A DNA stretch of 64,000 nucleotides from Candidatus Altarchaeales archaeon. GTDB lineage: Archaea > Altiarchaeota > Altiarchaeia > IMC4 > SCGC-AAA252-I15. The stretch lies in the NCBI GenBank assembly GCA_014727915.1, contig WJMO01000009.1, positions 62,001 to 126,000 on the forward strand. The letters run 5' to 3'. Shown here piece after piece: positions 55,016 through 63,765 of this stretch. How positions within the stretch are numbered: the first letter of the stretch is position 1; the number at the start of each line of letters is the position of its first letter. A program made the position numbers and the translations under genes. The notes beneath the pieces were generated by a model, which saw nothing but the letters and a program-made list of their open reading frames with translations, did not search any database and had not been told where the DNA came from.

Positions 55016-56923
55016 ATGCGTCCATACCATATTGTCTTGGTGCTGGTATTGGTTTGCGGCTGCGTTGGAACGGAGGTAAAGGACGTCTCGAACTGCCAGC
55101 TGATAGGGAATGACGATCAGCGGGACTGGTGTTACACGAACTATGCTATCGAATCGGGCGACAGCAGCGTCTGCGAGTCATTGAAGAATCCGATGTGGAT
55201 GAGCGGCTGCTATGCGGTCGTCGATGGCATACCTCCGATGTGCGAGAACATAACCGACCAGTTCTGGAGGGATGCATGCTACTATGGTGTCGCGATGAAC
55301 TTGGATAACCAGTCCGTCTGCCACAGGATCCAGGGCACGGACTACCGGGCGTGGTGCATAAGGGACACCGGTTTTGATGAGAACAAGCTTAGGGTCTGCG
55401 ATGATAAGGAGGACAACGATGAGATGCTATGGTGCATCGCTGTCGTGTCCAAGGACCCGACAATCTGCAGTAGGATTGGGGATAGCGGTTGGAAGGAGGA
55501 CTGCCTGTCGGATGTGTTCGAGCTCTGGACGGTAGGTGAGGGGACTTCAACAACCCACACCACGACATCATCCACCATGGAGCCCACGACTTCCACGCTC
55601 ACGTCCAGTCCCACCACTTTGGCGGTTGCGACCTCCACAAGCTTGGCTCCTGTCACGTCCACTACCCTAGTATCCGCTACTTCGACGACGGTTAAGCCGG
55701 TCACGTCCACGACGGGGACTTCGACTTCCACTACTCTAGAGCCGTCCACTTCGACGACGTTGGAGCTCGTTTCCACCACTACGACGTTGGCTCCGACCAC
55801 GACAACGGTCGAGACGACTTCCACCACCTTGGCTCCTGTGACGTCCACGACGGGGACTTCGACTTCCACTACTCTAGAGCCGTCCACTTCGACGACAGTC
55901 GCTCCTACAACGACCACGGTTGAGGTTACATCCACGACGTTGAGGGCTACCTCGACCACTTTACAGCCCACAACCACCTTGGAGGCCAGTTCCACAACAT
56001 TGGCTCCGTCAACCACTATCCTGAAGGTTACAACCACGACCTTGCTTCCTGTTACTTCAACAACCCTGGAGGCGGCTACTTCAACCACTCTCCTGCCGTC
56101 CGCTTCGACGACGTTGGCTCCGACTACTACGCTTATGCCCACTACCACCTTGGCTCCGTCAACCACTATCCTGAAGGTTACAACCACGACCTTGCCGCCG
56201 ACTACCACGACCCTGTTGGGCTGTGACGTGATGTGCGACGCAGACTACGGTCTCCCCGGCGGATACTGCACGGAGAATATCGAATGCGACCGAACATACC
56301 ATTGGCCCACCTACTATGGCGGGCCCCCCTATCACTTGGTCTGCCAGAGCGGAAGATGGTGCTGTTGCCCGATGACAACCACCACAACAACTGCCGCCCC
56401 AACCTCCACGACCTTGCAGTCCACTTCGACGACCTTGCAGTCCACTTCGACGACGTTGGTTCCGTCCACTTCGACGACCTTGCAGTCCACTTCGACGACG
56501 TTGGCTCCTGTCACGTCCACGACCTTGGAGGCTCCTCCCACAGTGGAGGATTGTGAGGCCGTCACCCACCCTGTGGAGAAGGACTGGTGCTTTGCCAAGG
56601 CGGCCGCGGCAGCCAACGACACCAGCATATGCGACAGGGTCGTGAGCGGCTACTGGAAGGACGCATGCCGCCGTGACGTCGCAATATCCGCTGGTGACCC
56701 GTCAATATGCGATGGAGTCGTGGAAGAGGAGAGGCGCGACGTCTGCCACATGGAGGTCGCGATAGAGTGGATGGACCCCTCATTCTGCGTTGGCATAGGA
56801 TACGAGGAGAAGCGGAATCAGTGCCTCCTAGAGATAAGCATACTCCGAAAGGACCCCCGCGTCTGCGACAGCATACTCGACAAGCACTGGCAGACGGTCT
56901 GCTACAAATACGCAGGGCCCTAG
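55016..56923 (+). CDS. Mucin-like lipoprotein with Cys/Trp repeat domains at both ends
   Basis: 635 residues. Signal peptide MRPYHIVLVLVLVCGC with lipobox. Residues about 25-170 contain five or six repeats of about 25-30 residues with the pattern C-x-x-I...D-x-x-W/R-x-x-C (for example QSVCHRIQGTDYRAWC). A Thr/Ser-rich tandem-repeat stalk of about 220 residues follows, then a small Cys domain (CDVMCDADYGLPGGYC...), another stalk, and again four such repeats at the end (TSICDRVVSGYWKDAC...). The repeats form helical hairpins tied by disulfides, by inference. Stalk DNA is a minisatellite, so length may vary between strains. Likely a cell-surface adhesin or matrix protein. Confidence 0.82.
   Translation: MRPYHIVLVLVLVCGCVGTEVKDVSNCQLIGNDDQRDWCYTNYAIESGDSSVCESLKNPMWMSGCYAVVDGIPPMCENITDQFWRDACYYGVAMNLDNQSVCHRIQGTDYRAWCIRDTGFDENKLRVCDDKEDNDEMLWCIAVVSKDPTICSRIGDSGWKEDCLSDVFELWTVGEGTSTTHTTTSSTMEPTTSTLTSSPTTLAVATSTSLAPVTSTTLVSATSTTVKPVTSTTGTSTSTTLEPSTSTTLELVSTTTTLAPTTTTVETTSTTLAPVTSTTGTSTSTTLEPSTSTTVAPTTTTVEVTSTTLRATSTTLQPTTTLEASSTTLAPSTTILKVTTTTLLPVTSTTLEAATSTTLLPSASTTLAPTTTLMPTTTLAPSTTILKVTTTTLPPTTTTLLGCDVMCDADYGLPGGYCTENIECDRTYHWPTYYGGPPYHLVCQSGRWCCCPMTTTTTTAAPTSTTLQSTSTTLQSTSTTLVPSTSTTLQSTSTTLAPVTSTTLEAPPTVEDCEAVTHPVEKDWCFAKAAAAANDTSICDRVVSGYWKDACRRDVAISAGDPSICDGVVEEERRDVCHMEVAIEWMDPSFCVGIGYEEKRNQCLLEISILRKDPRVCDSILDKHWQTVCYKYAGP
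55541..56540 (+). repeat. Minisatellite coding for Thr-rich stalks
   Basis: The Thr-rich parts of the lipoprotein gene are built of direct DNA repeats. A 56-bp unit at 55703-55758 recurs exactly at 55841-55896. A 46-bp unit at 56000-56045 recurs exactly at 56150-56195. Shorter 21-bp units with CCTTGCAGTCCACTTCGACG recur between 56411 and 56500. Exact identity at silent positions points to recent unequal exchange or slippage. Confidence 0.9.
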
Positions 56924-56926
56924 GTC

Positions 56927-58240
56927 CTAACTTTCTCTGGGCGGGATGCCCAGGTAACCCTTGATTCTGCGTATCTCCTGCATCGTATCCTGGCTGTTGG
57001 CCACGGTCAATAGCCTGTCTCTCTGCCTGCTCATCATGATCATATGGTCGTGCAGTTGGGAGTCTGGCATTGCCACGACGTTCTTCAATGCCTCAGTGTC
57101 TGGCGTGTGGCCTCCATGTTGTATTATGGCATTGGCTGCCATCATCTCTGGTTGCCCCTGCTCCCGGAGTGCAGCGTATTCCAACGTTCTCAAAGCGTCC
57201 CGTTCCGCCGTTGGCGTTCTCGCGCTCCTACCCGCGATTTTTCTCTGAACCTTAGCCAGCTTCTCATCGAAGGATAGCACCCTGTCCTTTTCAGGGTCGA
57301 GGTCGGTTCCCATCCTCCGCCTTGCACGGGATAAAGATGCAAGTGCCCCTTTAGCTGGCAACGGCGGTTTGGCCATCACAGCAGATACTCGAGCCTGGTA
57401 GTCTCCCTGCTCAAGTGCTATAAGCCTGTTATGGTATGATCCTATGCTATCCGGCTGGTCTGAGGACATGCTTATCCCGTATTGCGCTCCAGCGGCTGGG
57501 TTGGGCGCCTGCGTAATGTACTCTTCCATGTAACCTCCTTTGACTCGCCCAGGCTCTATCCTCGCTGCCTGTCGGAGTTCATCAGCGGTTATCGGCGTAC
57601 TCTGAGCCATTTGGAATGCCCTTTGGGGTTCAGCTCCTCTTTCCCTCTCCAGTGAGAATTTCAGGACTCTCCCGGCACGCAACAGGTTGAGCTCATCGTC
57701 TCTCAGAGGATGTGCGTCTTCTCCTAGTGGAATATCTGCCTCCCTGAGATTGTGGTATCTTGCCATGTCCGCTGCTACCTGGTCAAAGCCCTCAATCCTC
57801 GCGGCAGGTCTCTGGATCGGCGGAGGCGCGAGTTGGGATGGGGTTTTTGGCCTGGCAACCCCCGGCCTGTCCTCTATCCTGAAGCTTACACTTGAGAATG
57901 TCTGGTCGATCACTGCCTTAGCCTCTGCAGTCCTACCAGATGCTGAATGCGAGGAGGCTGCGTTCAATGCAGTGAATGCCCTGGCATACTGCGACCTCTC
58001 ACTTTCATCCCTTGACCTGGTGTGCACTCCAGCCGCTATGTTGGCCAGGTGGGACAGCATCTCAGGCCTGCCGGCCAGCATATCCCCCGGACGGTCTGTG
58101 TTCAGCCTTGTTCCCCTGTGGGTTTCCATGAGCTCCGGTACTGCGGCCTTGAGGTCCATCTGCAGCCTTTCACCGTCCTGCTGGACTTTCAGGTCATGCA
58201 AGTGCTTGGTCTGTATCTGGCTCGCTTTTACTTTAGCCAT
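56927..58240 (-). CDS. Hypothetical soluble protein (437 aa)
   Basis: Unrecognised. It is hydrophilic, mostly helical by composition, with no signal peptide. The middle (PKTPSQLAPPPIQRPAARIEG) is Pro-rich and probably a linker between an N-terminal helical part (about 1-150) and a C-terminal helical part (about 180-437). Charged helices such as SFDEKLAKVQRKIAGRSARTP occur. It abuts the convergent lipoprotein gene and starts about 35 bases from the 3' end of the SRP RNA on the same strand. No operon partner. Confidence 0.65.
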   Translation of the reverse strand: MAKVKASQIQTKHLHDLKVQQDGERLQMDLKAAVPELMETHRGTRLNTDRPGDMLAGRPEMLSHLANIAAGVHTRSRDESERSQYARAFTALNAASSHSASGRTAEAKAVIDQTFSSVSFRIEDRPGVARPKTPSQLAPPPIQRPAARIEGFDQVAADMARYHNLREADIPLGEDAHPLRDDELNLLRAGRVLKFSLERERGAEPQRAFQMAQSTPITADELRQAARIEPGRVKGGYMEEYITQAPNPAAGAQYGISMSSDQPDSIGSYHNRLIALEQGDYQARVSAVMAKPPLPAKGALASLSRARRRMGTDLDPEKDRVLSFDEKLAKVQRKIAGRSARTPTAERDALRTLEYAALREQGQPEMMAANAIIQHGGHTPDTEALKNVVAMPDSQLHDHMIMMSRQRDRLLTVANSQDTMQEIRRIKGYLGIPPRES

Positions 58241-58276
58241 GTTAGACTCTGGGAATTATTAGAATAAAACAATTAT

Positions 58277-58561
58277 CCAGAGGGTGGCGGACGCTCCGGG
58301 AGTGGAGTCCGTCGTCTAGGATTCGGTTGCTCCAGCTTGGTTCTCTCTCCCGCGACCTCACAAGCACCGCACGCAAATGTTATGGCTGCTCCCTTCCGGG
58401 CCTGACCAGGTTCCATAAGCGGACAGTCCAGTGAGACGAGAAGTCATAGTTCCAAGTTGGACCGGAACCTGGGCTTCGGATTCGCCTCCCGGCTTTCAGC
58501 CCCCCCATGAAGACGGTTTGGGGTGACAGGCAACGCCTAATTGCCCGGCCTAGTCCACCAG
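58277..58561 (-). ncRNA. 7S signal recognition particle RNA (archaeal SRP RNA)
   Basis: Read on the minus strand, the domain IV (helix 8) core at 58384-58414 carries the universal symmetric and asymmetric loop sequence (CAGGCCCGGAAGGGAGCAGC), the SRP54-binding site. Near the 5' end the ACTAGGCCGGGCAATTAGGCG segment (split as ACTAGGCCGGG then GTTGCCTGTCACCC) matches the Alu-domain helices 2-4 of archaeal 7S RNA. The 5' TGGTGGAC pairs with 3' GTCCGCCA (one G-U pair) to form helix 1, which archaeal SRP RNA has and bacterial 4.5S lacks. Length of about 285-300 bases fits. A TATA box lies about 26 bases before the 5' end. Exact ends are uncertain by a few bases. Confidence 0.93.
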
Positions 58562-58580
58562 AGAATAGATAGGCGGGACA

Positions 58581-58592
58581 TGTATAAAAAGG
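58581..58592 (-). promoter_or_regulatory. TATA box of the SRP RNA gene
   Basis: On the minus strand CTTTTTATACA lies with its centre about 26 bases upstream of the predicted RNA start near 58560, the standard archaeal TBP distance. It is preceded by purine-poor GACCC sequence where the TFB recognition element would be. The spacing supports the 5' end chosen for the RNA. Confidence 0.7.
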
Positions 58593-58682
58593 GTCACCCT
58601 CAGGGGACTCATTGGTTTAAATAGGCTTATGAATAATATTTTACTGAGGTTGGCTGACTTTGGGTGACTGGCTGATTCTAGG

Positions 58683-59777
58683 ATGAAAATGGACTCCATA
58701 GTCAACGCTGCGATTCAACATGGGACTCTTGAGAAGCGGTTATACGATGAATTCGAAGAAGCCGATCATTTGAAGATCGTCGTCTGCGGGATAGGGGGCG
58801 CAGGCAACAACAGCATAAGCAGGCTGAACAGGATTGGCATCGAGGGTGCCGAGCTGGTAGCCATCAACACTGACAAGCAGGACCTCCAGAAGCTCCAGGG
58901 GGACATGACCAAGATACTCATCGGCGCCAAGCTGATGAGAGGCCTTGGAGCCGGGGGGTTCCCCGAGTTGGGGGCTAAGGCGGCTGAGGCGAGCCACCAT
59001 GAGCTTTCCGAGGTGTTGGCGGGCACGCACTTGATGTTCCTGGCTGCGGGCATGGGCGGCGGCACCGGAACCGGCGCGGCAGCGGTCGTGGCCGAGATAG
59101 GCAAGGAACTGGGTGCGATAGTCGTGGCGGTGGTGACCTACCCCTTCAAATTGGAGCGTGCGCGCCTGGAAAAGGCCAGGGAAGGCATTGACAGGCTTAG
59201 GAAAGTCGCGGATACCGTTATCGTAGTGGATAACAACAAGCTAGTGGAATATGTGCCTAACCTGCCGTTGGACAAGGCTTTCAGCGTCGCGGACGAGGTC
59301 GTGGCAAGGGCTGTCAAGGGTATTACGGAGACGATAATGGAGCCTTCTTTGATCAACTTGGACTTCGCTGACATACGCTCTGTGATGGGCGGCGGATCGG
59401 TTGCTGTTATAAGCGTCGGAGACGGGGAAGGCGTCGACAAGTGCGAGCTGGCGGTCCGGAACACACTCGACCATCCGCTGTTGGACGTGGACTACTCGGG
59501 GGCGTCGGGCGCGCTGATACACATAACCGGCGGCCCGGACCTTACATTGGGGGAGGCCAACCAGGTGGGGCAGCTAATCACGGACCAGCTGGATAGCCAG
59601 GCGTCGGTGACCTGGGGTGCCCGGGTGGATCAGGAGCTGGAGGACAAGATCGAGGTCATAGCAATCATAACCGGAGTTAAGAGCCCGAACATACTGGGTC
59701 ACTCCACCAAGTCTAGATACGACGACTACGAGCGTGAGCAGCACGACAGCTGGGGCCCGGACATAAAAGGCCTCTAG
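58683..59777 (+). CDS. ftsZ: Cell division protein FtsZ
   Basis: 364 residues. GTP-binding motifs GIGGAGNN (36-43) and the tubulin signature GGGTGTG at 125-131; the T7 catalytic loop NLDFADI with its aspartates is intact, as are TYPFKLE and NTD. This is a true archaeal FtsZ, as opposed to CetZ, by the presence of an N-terminal extension of about 30 residues and a conserved C-terminal domain (GGPDLTLGEANQVGQLITDQLD). It polymerises into the division ring. No SepF gene in the window. A TATA-like TTTAAATAG at 58616-58624 predicts a leader of about 37 bases. Its 3' end overlaps apgM by 4 bases. Confidence 0.95.
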   Translation: MKMDSIVNAAIQHGTLEKRLYDEFEEADHLKIVVCGIGGAGNNSISRLNRIGIEGAELVAINTDKQDLQKLQGDMTKILIGAKLMRGLGAGGFPELGAKAAEASHHELSEVLAGTHLMFLAAGMGGGTGTGAAAVVAEIGKELGAIVVAVVTYPFKLERARLEKAREGIDRLRKVADTVIVVDNNKLVEYVPNLPLDKAFSVADEVVARAVKGITETIMEPSLINLDFADIRSVMGGGSVAVISVGDGEGVDKCELAVRNTLDHPLLDVDYSGASGALIHITGGPDLTLGEANQVGQLITDQLDSQASVTWGARVDQELEDKIEVIAIITGVKSPNILGHSTKSRYDDYEREQHDSWGPDIKGL

Positions 59778-60982
59778 CCTCGTATGGTCCTTTTCAGTAT
59801 CTCCAGTGCTTCGCACTGGGGTATGCTACCCTCTTCCATGATCTCCCTTTCGCTGAAGGATGAGACACTGTCTCCTTCTTTCCTTGTGTCGTATACCGCG
59901 TATGGCACGGGTTCGTTGGTGTGTTTCCTCACCTCGATGGGGGTGGGGTGGTCTGGTATCACGATGAACGCGTAGTCGCCTTCCAACCGGTCGAGCATCC
60001 TGCCTATAACCCGCTTGTCGATGTCCTCTATGGCCGTTATTTTATGCTCGATGTTGCCTTCATGCCCGGATTCGTCGGTGCTCTCAAGGTGTACATAGGT
60101 GAAGTCCACTTCCCCGAGGCTTTCGACGGCGGCGTCGGCTTTGCCCTCATAGTTCGTGTCCAGGTATCCAGTCACCCCCTCCACTTCCAAGACCCTCATT
60201 TTGCCTATCTTCCCGAGGCCTTTCAGCAGGTCTACTGCGGAAACTAGCGACCCGGTGATGCCGTGGAGGTCCTTGAAGGAGGGCATATCAGGCTTTACTC
60301 CCGCACCCCACACCCAGATGCTGTTAGCGGGCTTCTTGCCCTCTTCCACCCTCTTCCGGTTGACTTCATGGTCTCCCAGGAACTCCCAGGACTCCCTGGT
60401 AAGGCGGTTCAGGAGGTCGGCGGTCTTGGAGGCCTCATCCACCCTGACTTTGACCATGTTGGCTTCCACGTCTTCGCCGACGAAGTTGTGGGGCATCCGT
60501 GTCCTTACCTCGCTGCTAGGCTCCACGCTCTTCCTCAACACGAGCAGGTTCCTGTATGACACGCCAGGGTAGAATTCGATACCTTCTCCTCCAAGCCTCT
60601 CGTTGACTTCCGCGATCAGCTGCCGGCAATCTTCGTTGCTTATGTGCCCTGCTGTGAAGTCGTCCATCACCCCGTCCTTCAAAGTCACCAGATTGCACCG
60701 CATGGCCACGTCGCCGGGGTTCAGTTCCACTCCGAAGTTGGCCGCCTCCAGCGGACCCCTGCCTGTGAAGTACTTCCGGGGGTCGAATCCCAGGATGGAC
60801 ATGTTGGCGATGCTGCTATCGTATGGTAGGCCCTCATAGAATGTGGTGGCCATCCCGCAAACCCCCTTCGAAGCGATGAGGTCCATGTTCGGGGTTTCAG
60901 CTGCCTCCACAGGCGTCTTACCATCCAGCTCCTCAAGAGGCCGGTCTGCCATCCCGTCCGGCACGACGATAACGTATTTCAT
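59774..60982 (-). CDS. apgM: 2,3-bisphosphoglycerate-independent phosphoglycerate mutase, archaeal type
   Basis: 402 residues from the ATG at 60982; the TTG one codon earlier is not needed. The start MKYVIVVPDGMADRPLEELDGKTPVEAAETPNMD, the active-site region YDSSIANMSILGFDPRKYFTGRGPLEA and the metal motifs ESTDESGHEGN and IVIPDHPTPIEVRKHT define ApgM, an alkaline-phosphatase superfamily enzyme interconverting 3- and 2-phosphoglycerate in glycolysis and gluconeogenesis. A TATA-like ATTTATTTAC about 25-33 bases upstream suits a leaderless transcript. Convergent with ftsZ, divergent from the acetyltransferase gene. Confidence 0.93.
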   Translation of the reverse strand: MKYVIVVPDGMADRPLEELDGKTPVEAAETPNMDLIASKGVCGMATTFYEGLPYDSSIANMSILGFDPRKYFTGRGPLEAANFGVELNPGDVAMRCNLVTLKDGVMDDFTAGHISNEDCRQLIAEVNERLGGEGIEFYPGVSYRNLLVLRKSVEPSSEVRTRMPHNFVGEDVEANMVKVRVDEASKTADLLNRLTRESWEFLGDHEVNRKRVEEGKKPANSIWVWGAGVKPDMPSFKDLHGITGSLVSAVDLLKGLGKIGKMRVLEVEGVTGYLDTNYEGKADAAVESLGEVDFTYVHLESTDESGHEGNIEHKITAIEDIDKRVIGRMLDRLEGDYAFIVIPDHPTPIEVRKHTNEPVPYAVYDTRKEGDSVSSFSEREIMEEGSIPQCEALEILKRTIRG

Positions 60983-61022
60983 CAACTCTGTTATTACTCC
61001 GGTAATGTAAATAAATTATCCT

Positions 61023-61493
61023 ATGGAGTTTAACGTTCGCTTTTTCGAGCACCGTGACGTGGCGGGCGTCCTGGCGCTCTACCAGAGTGTTGGCTTCTGG
61101 TTCGAGGAAGTCGAGGTGAACGAGGAGTTCATAATCTCGTCATCCCAGCGTCCGGACTTCAGGTTCATAGTCGCGGAAGATGGCGGGAACCTCCTCGGTT
61201 TCATAGGAGCGCTCTACTTCTCGGAAGTGGGAAGGGCGGAGCTGGGACCCCTGGGGGTTGACGTCGACTTCCACGGCACAGGAGTCGCAAAATCCCTGGT
61301 CGAGAGGATGCTCGCTTTCCTCGGTGATAACGGCATACACCGGCTTACCGTGAAGGTGAAGTCGGGCAACAAGAGGGCTCAGAGGTTCTTCCTAAAGCAT
61401 GGCTTCTCCACAGAGGCATACCTCCGGAGATACACCCTCAAAGGGGAGGACGTCGTGCAGATGGTCCATTACCTTAAGAAACCGAAAATATAG
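61023..61493 (+). CDS. GNAT-family acetyltransferase
   Basis: 156 residues, full GNAT fold: FRFIVAEDGGNLLGFIGAL (strand 2-4), ELGPLGVDVDFHGTGVAKSLVERMLAFL (acetyl-CoA loop with G-T-G-V-A) and KSGNKRAQRFFLKHGFSTE (motif B). It resembles RimI-like N-acetyltransferases but the substrate is unknown. The ATG at 61023 shares a 40-base promoter region with apgM on the other strand. No operon partner. Confidence 0.85.
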   Translation: MEFNVRFFEHRDVAGVLALYQSVGFWFEEVEVNEEFIISSSQRPDFRFIVAEDGGNLLGFIGALYFSEVGRAELGPLGVDVDFHGTGVAKSLVERMLAFLGDNGIHRLTVKVKSGNKRAQRFFLKHGFSTEAYLRRYTLKGEDVVQMVHYLKKPKI

Positions 61494-61587
61494 TTACCTC
61501 TCTGATACCATAACAGTATATATAATATCCAACCCTATGTTTTGGAGCGTACCTTAATAATATATTAAGCTTCAAATATCATAATTT

Positions 61588-63684
61588 ATGATGGAAAGTA
61601 AGTCACGGCTGGTCTTCTCCGTCCTGGTTTTGCTGGTTTTTGCCACTTTCACAGCGGCTGTGAGGCTGACTGACGTCAGCGTGTCCAATGAGGTGGTGGA
61701 CTACCAGGGCAAATTCGAGGTGGAGGCCGACTTCAGCGGGGACACGTGCAGCGTCGAGGCCTGGTATTTCATAGGCGACTACCGTTTCGCCCGCAAGAAC
61801 GTCGGCTGCGACCCTTATAACGGCAAGCTGGAGGTTACCTTCGAGGACGAGGACGACTGGGATAACGTGAAATGCGGCCCTCAGACTGCCACTGTGGAGA
61901 TATACAACAGTATGGGCCTGCTCTTGGACAATCGCAGCGTGAATTTCAGCGTGGGCGTCCTGCCCGTATTGAAGTTCATGCCCTCAAGACCGCTCGCCGA
62001 GAAGGAAGTGAGGGTCACACTATTGGATCCTGACACTGGAAACCCCCTTAAGAGCCAGGATGTGGAGATAAAGGACAAGTACGGTGGAGAGCCTATCAGC
62101 AGGCGGACGGCCAGTGACGGGTCTTTCGTCTTCACACCCGATATCGCGGGCGAGTACACTCTGACGGTCAAGGAGCGGGAGGTCTGCGGGGATGTGACAT
62201 TCTACGCTAAACGCCCTCTCCTGGCTGACGGACCCCACCCTGAGAACCCGGTAGTAGACGAGATGGTGTTGATCGCGGTCCCCTCGGGCTCTTCCGTCGG
62301 CGTTAAGGTGCTGGACTCGGAAGGCAACCTTTACCTGACAGTCCCGGTCTCCTACAATGGAGGGGGGAACTTCAGCATAAGCGAGGCGGGCGAGTACACC
62401 CTTGTCATAGGCGACCTGAGCACAAAGTACTGGAGCCTAAACAAGACCCTCACAGTAACGGACCGGCCAGTGCCGGAGCTGTCGATAAAACCCGACGAAC
62501 CGGTCGTGGGCAAGCCGATGACCTTCACTGTGACCTCCAGGAACGAGCCTCTGGCGGGTGCTGTGGTCACCGTCACCAAACCTGATGGTGTGGCTCGCGA
62601 GTACACCACCTCAAGCTATGGTACTGTGAACTATGATGCAGTCACTTCGACCGGAGAATACAAGGTGGCGGCGACAAAGGACAGGTACTCGGATGTTACC
62701 TCCTCCTTCGAAGCCTACCACGCATTTGAGCCGTATCTCGAGCCTGCCCTCCCCACGGTCAGGGACACCATAGTGCTCACCGTCAACGACCAGAACGGCA
62801 ATCCAGTGAGCGACGCTTTGGTTGAGATACCCGACACGGAGTTCATGAGGGTATGTGACGTGGGTGGCAGGGTTAGCTTCAACCTCGAAGAGGCCAAGGA
62901 ATACACGATAGATATATCCAAGGACCTGTTCTGGGACAAGGAGATAACGGTCACACCCTACGGGATACTCTCCGTTAAGGCCTCATCCGCGTCTTTAATG
63001 CTTGGGGGCAACGTCACATTATTCGCATATGACAGCTACGAGAACCCCACATCCGCTGATCTTAAGGTTACAGACCCGGACGGCGTCGTTAGATACTACA
63101 CTGGCTCACAGCAGTTGATAACGCCCGACAAACCCGGCGAGTATGTCGTTTCCGGAGAGAAGACCAACCACCTCGGAGCTAACGTGACCTTCACGGTGGA
63201 ACCATATGCCCTGGACGTTTCAACCTACATGTCCCAGGGGACCTATTATGTTAACGTTACACGGGAGGGGGAGCCCATATCCGGCCTTAAGGTGAACGTT
63301 AAGATGGAGGAGGTCGACTTGGACGGGAGGACAGACGATGCGGGAATGGCATCCTTCAAGATAAGCCAGGAGGGCAACCTGACACTCACGGTTAACGTGA
63401 ACGGAGATAACATTGTCTACGAGGAGAGGATAGTGCGGCAGAATGTAGTGCGCTCATATGACCTGGTATATCTCACAGTTCCCCTGGTAATAGTCTTCCT
63501 GATAACCTTGTTCGCCATCATAGCCATACAGCTGGGCAGGGCATACTTCGGGAAAGAGCTTAAAATGCCTTCCAAAACCGCTAAAACACCCAAGAAGAAG
63601 GGGAAGAAGCCCAAGGCAAAGCATGATTCTGTCCTTTTGGGCGATAAGCCCGAGAAGAAACGCTCACGCCTGTCCGGCATCTGA
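61588..63684 (+). CDS. S-layer-like exported protein with multiple Ig-like/CarbopepD-type repeats
   Basis: 698 residues. Signal peptide ending near VFATFTAA, then six or so beta-sandwich repeats: KEVRVTLLDPDTGNPLKSQDVEIKDKYGG, KPMTFTVTSRNEPLAGAVVTVTKPDG and DTIVLTVNDQNGNPVSDALVEIPD are typical of bacterial Ig-like or carboxypeptidase-regulatory repeats of S-layer and stalk proteins. A C-terminal helix (LVYLTVPLVIVFLITLFAIIAIQL) anchors it, followed by a Lys-rich tail (KTPKKKGKKPKAKH). A number of N-x-S/T sequons make it a candidate AglB substrate. TATA-like TATATTAAG at about 61560-61568 fits leaderless start at 61588. Confidence 0.82.
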   Translation: MMESKSRLVFSVLVLLVFATFTAAVRLTDVSVSNEVVDYQGKFEVEADFSGDTCSVEAWYFIGDYRFARKNVGCDPYNGKLEVTFEDEDDWDNVKCGPQTATVEIYNSMGLLLDNRSVNFSVGVLPVLKFMPSRPLAEKEVRVTLLDPDTGNPLKSQDVEIKDKYGGEPISRRTASDGSFVFTPDIAGEYTLTVKEREVCGDVTFYAKRPLLADGPHPENPVVDEMVLIAVPSGSSVGVKVLDSEGNLYLTVPVSYNGGGNFSISEAGEYTLVIGDLSTKYWSLNKTLTVTDRPVPELSIKPDEPVVGKPMTFTVTSRNEPLAGAVVTVTKPDGVAREYTTSSYGTVNYDAVTSTGEYKVAATKDRYSDVTSSFEAYHAFEPYLEPALPTVRDTIVLTVNDQNGNPVSDALVEIPDTEFMRVCDVGGRVSFNLEEAKEYTIDISKDLFWDKEITVTPYGILSVKASSASLMLGGNVTLFAYDSYENPTSADLKVTDPDGVVRYYTGSQQLITPDKPGEYVVSGEKTNHLGANVTFTVEPYALDVSTYMSQGTYYVNVTREGEPISGLKVNVKMEEVDLDGRTDDAGMASFKISQEGNLTLTVNVNGDNIVYEERIVRQNVVRSYDLVYLTVPLVIVFLITLFAIIAIQLGRAYFGKELKMPSKTAKTPKKKGKKPKAKHDSVLLGDKPEKKRSRLSGI

Positions 63685-63765
63685 TGCGGTGGACTTGGAC
63701 CTGCCCTCTTACAGGTTTTTATTGTTCTATTATCAATTACTTTTAAACTTTATCAAGGTGTTTTT

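Noticed and set aside
56159..56628. Several open frames on the minus strand over the lipoprotein stalk
   Set aside because: They come from repetitive Thr codons and have no start signals or family features.
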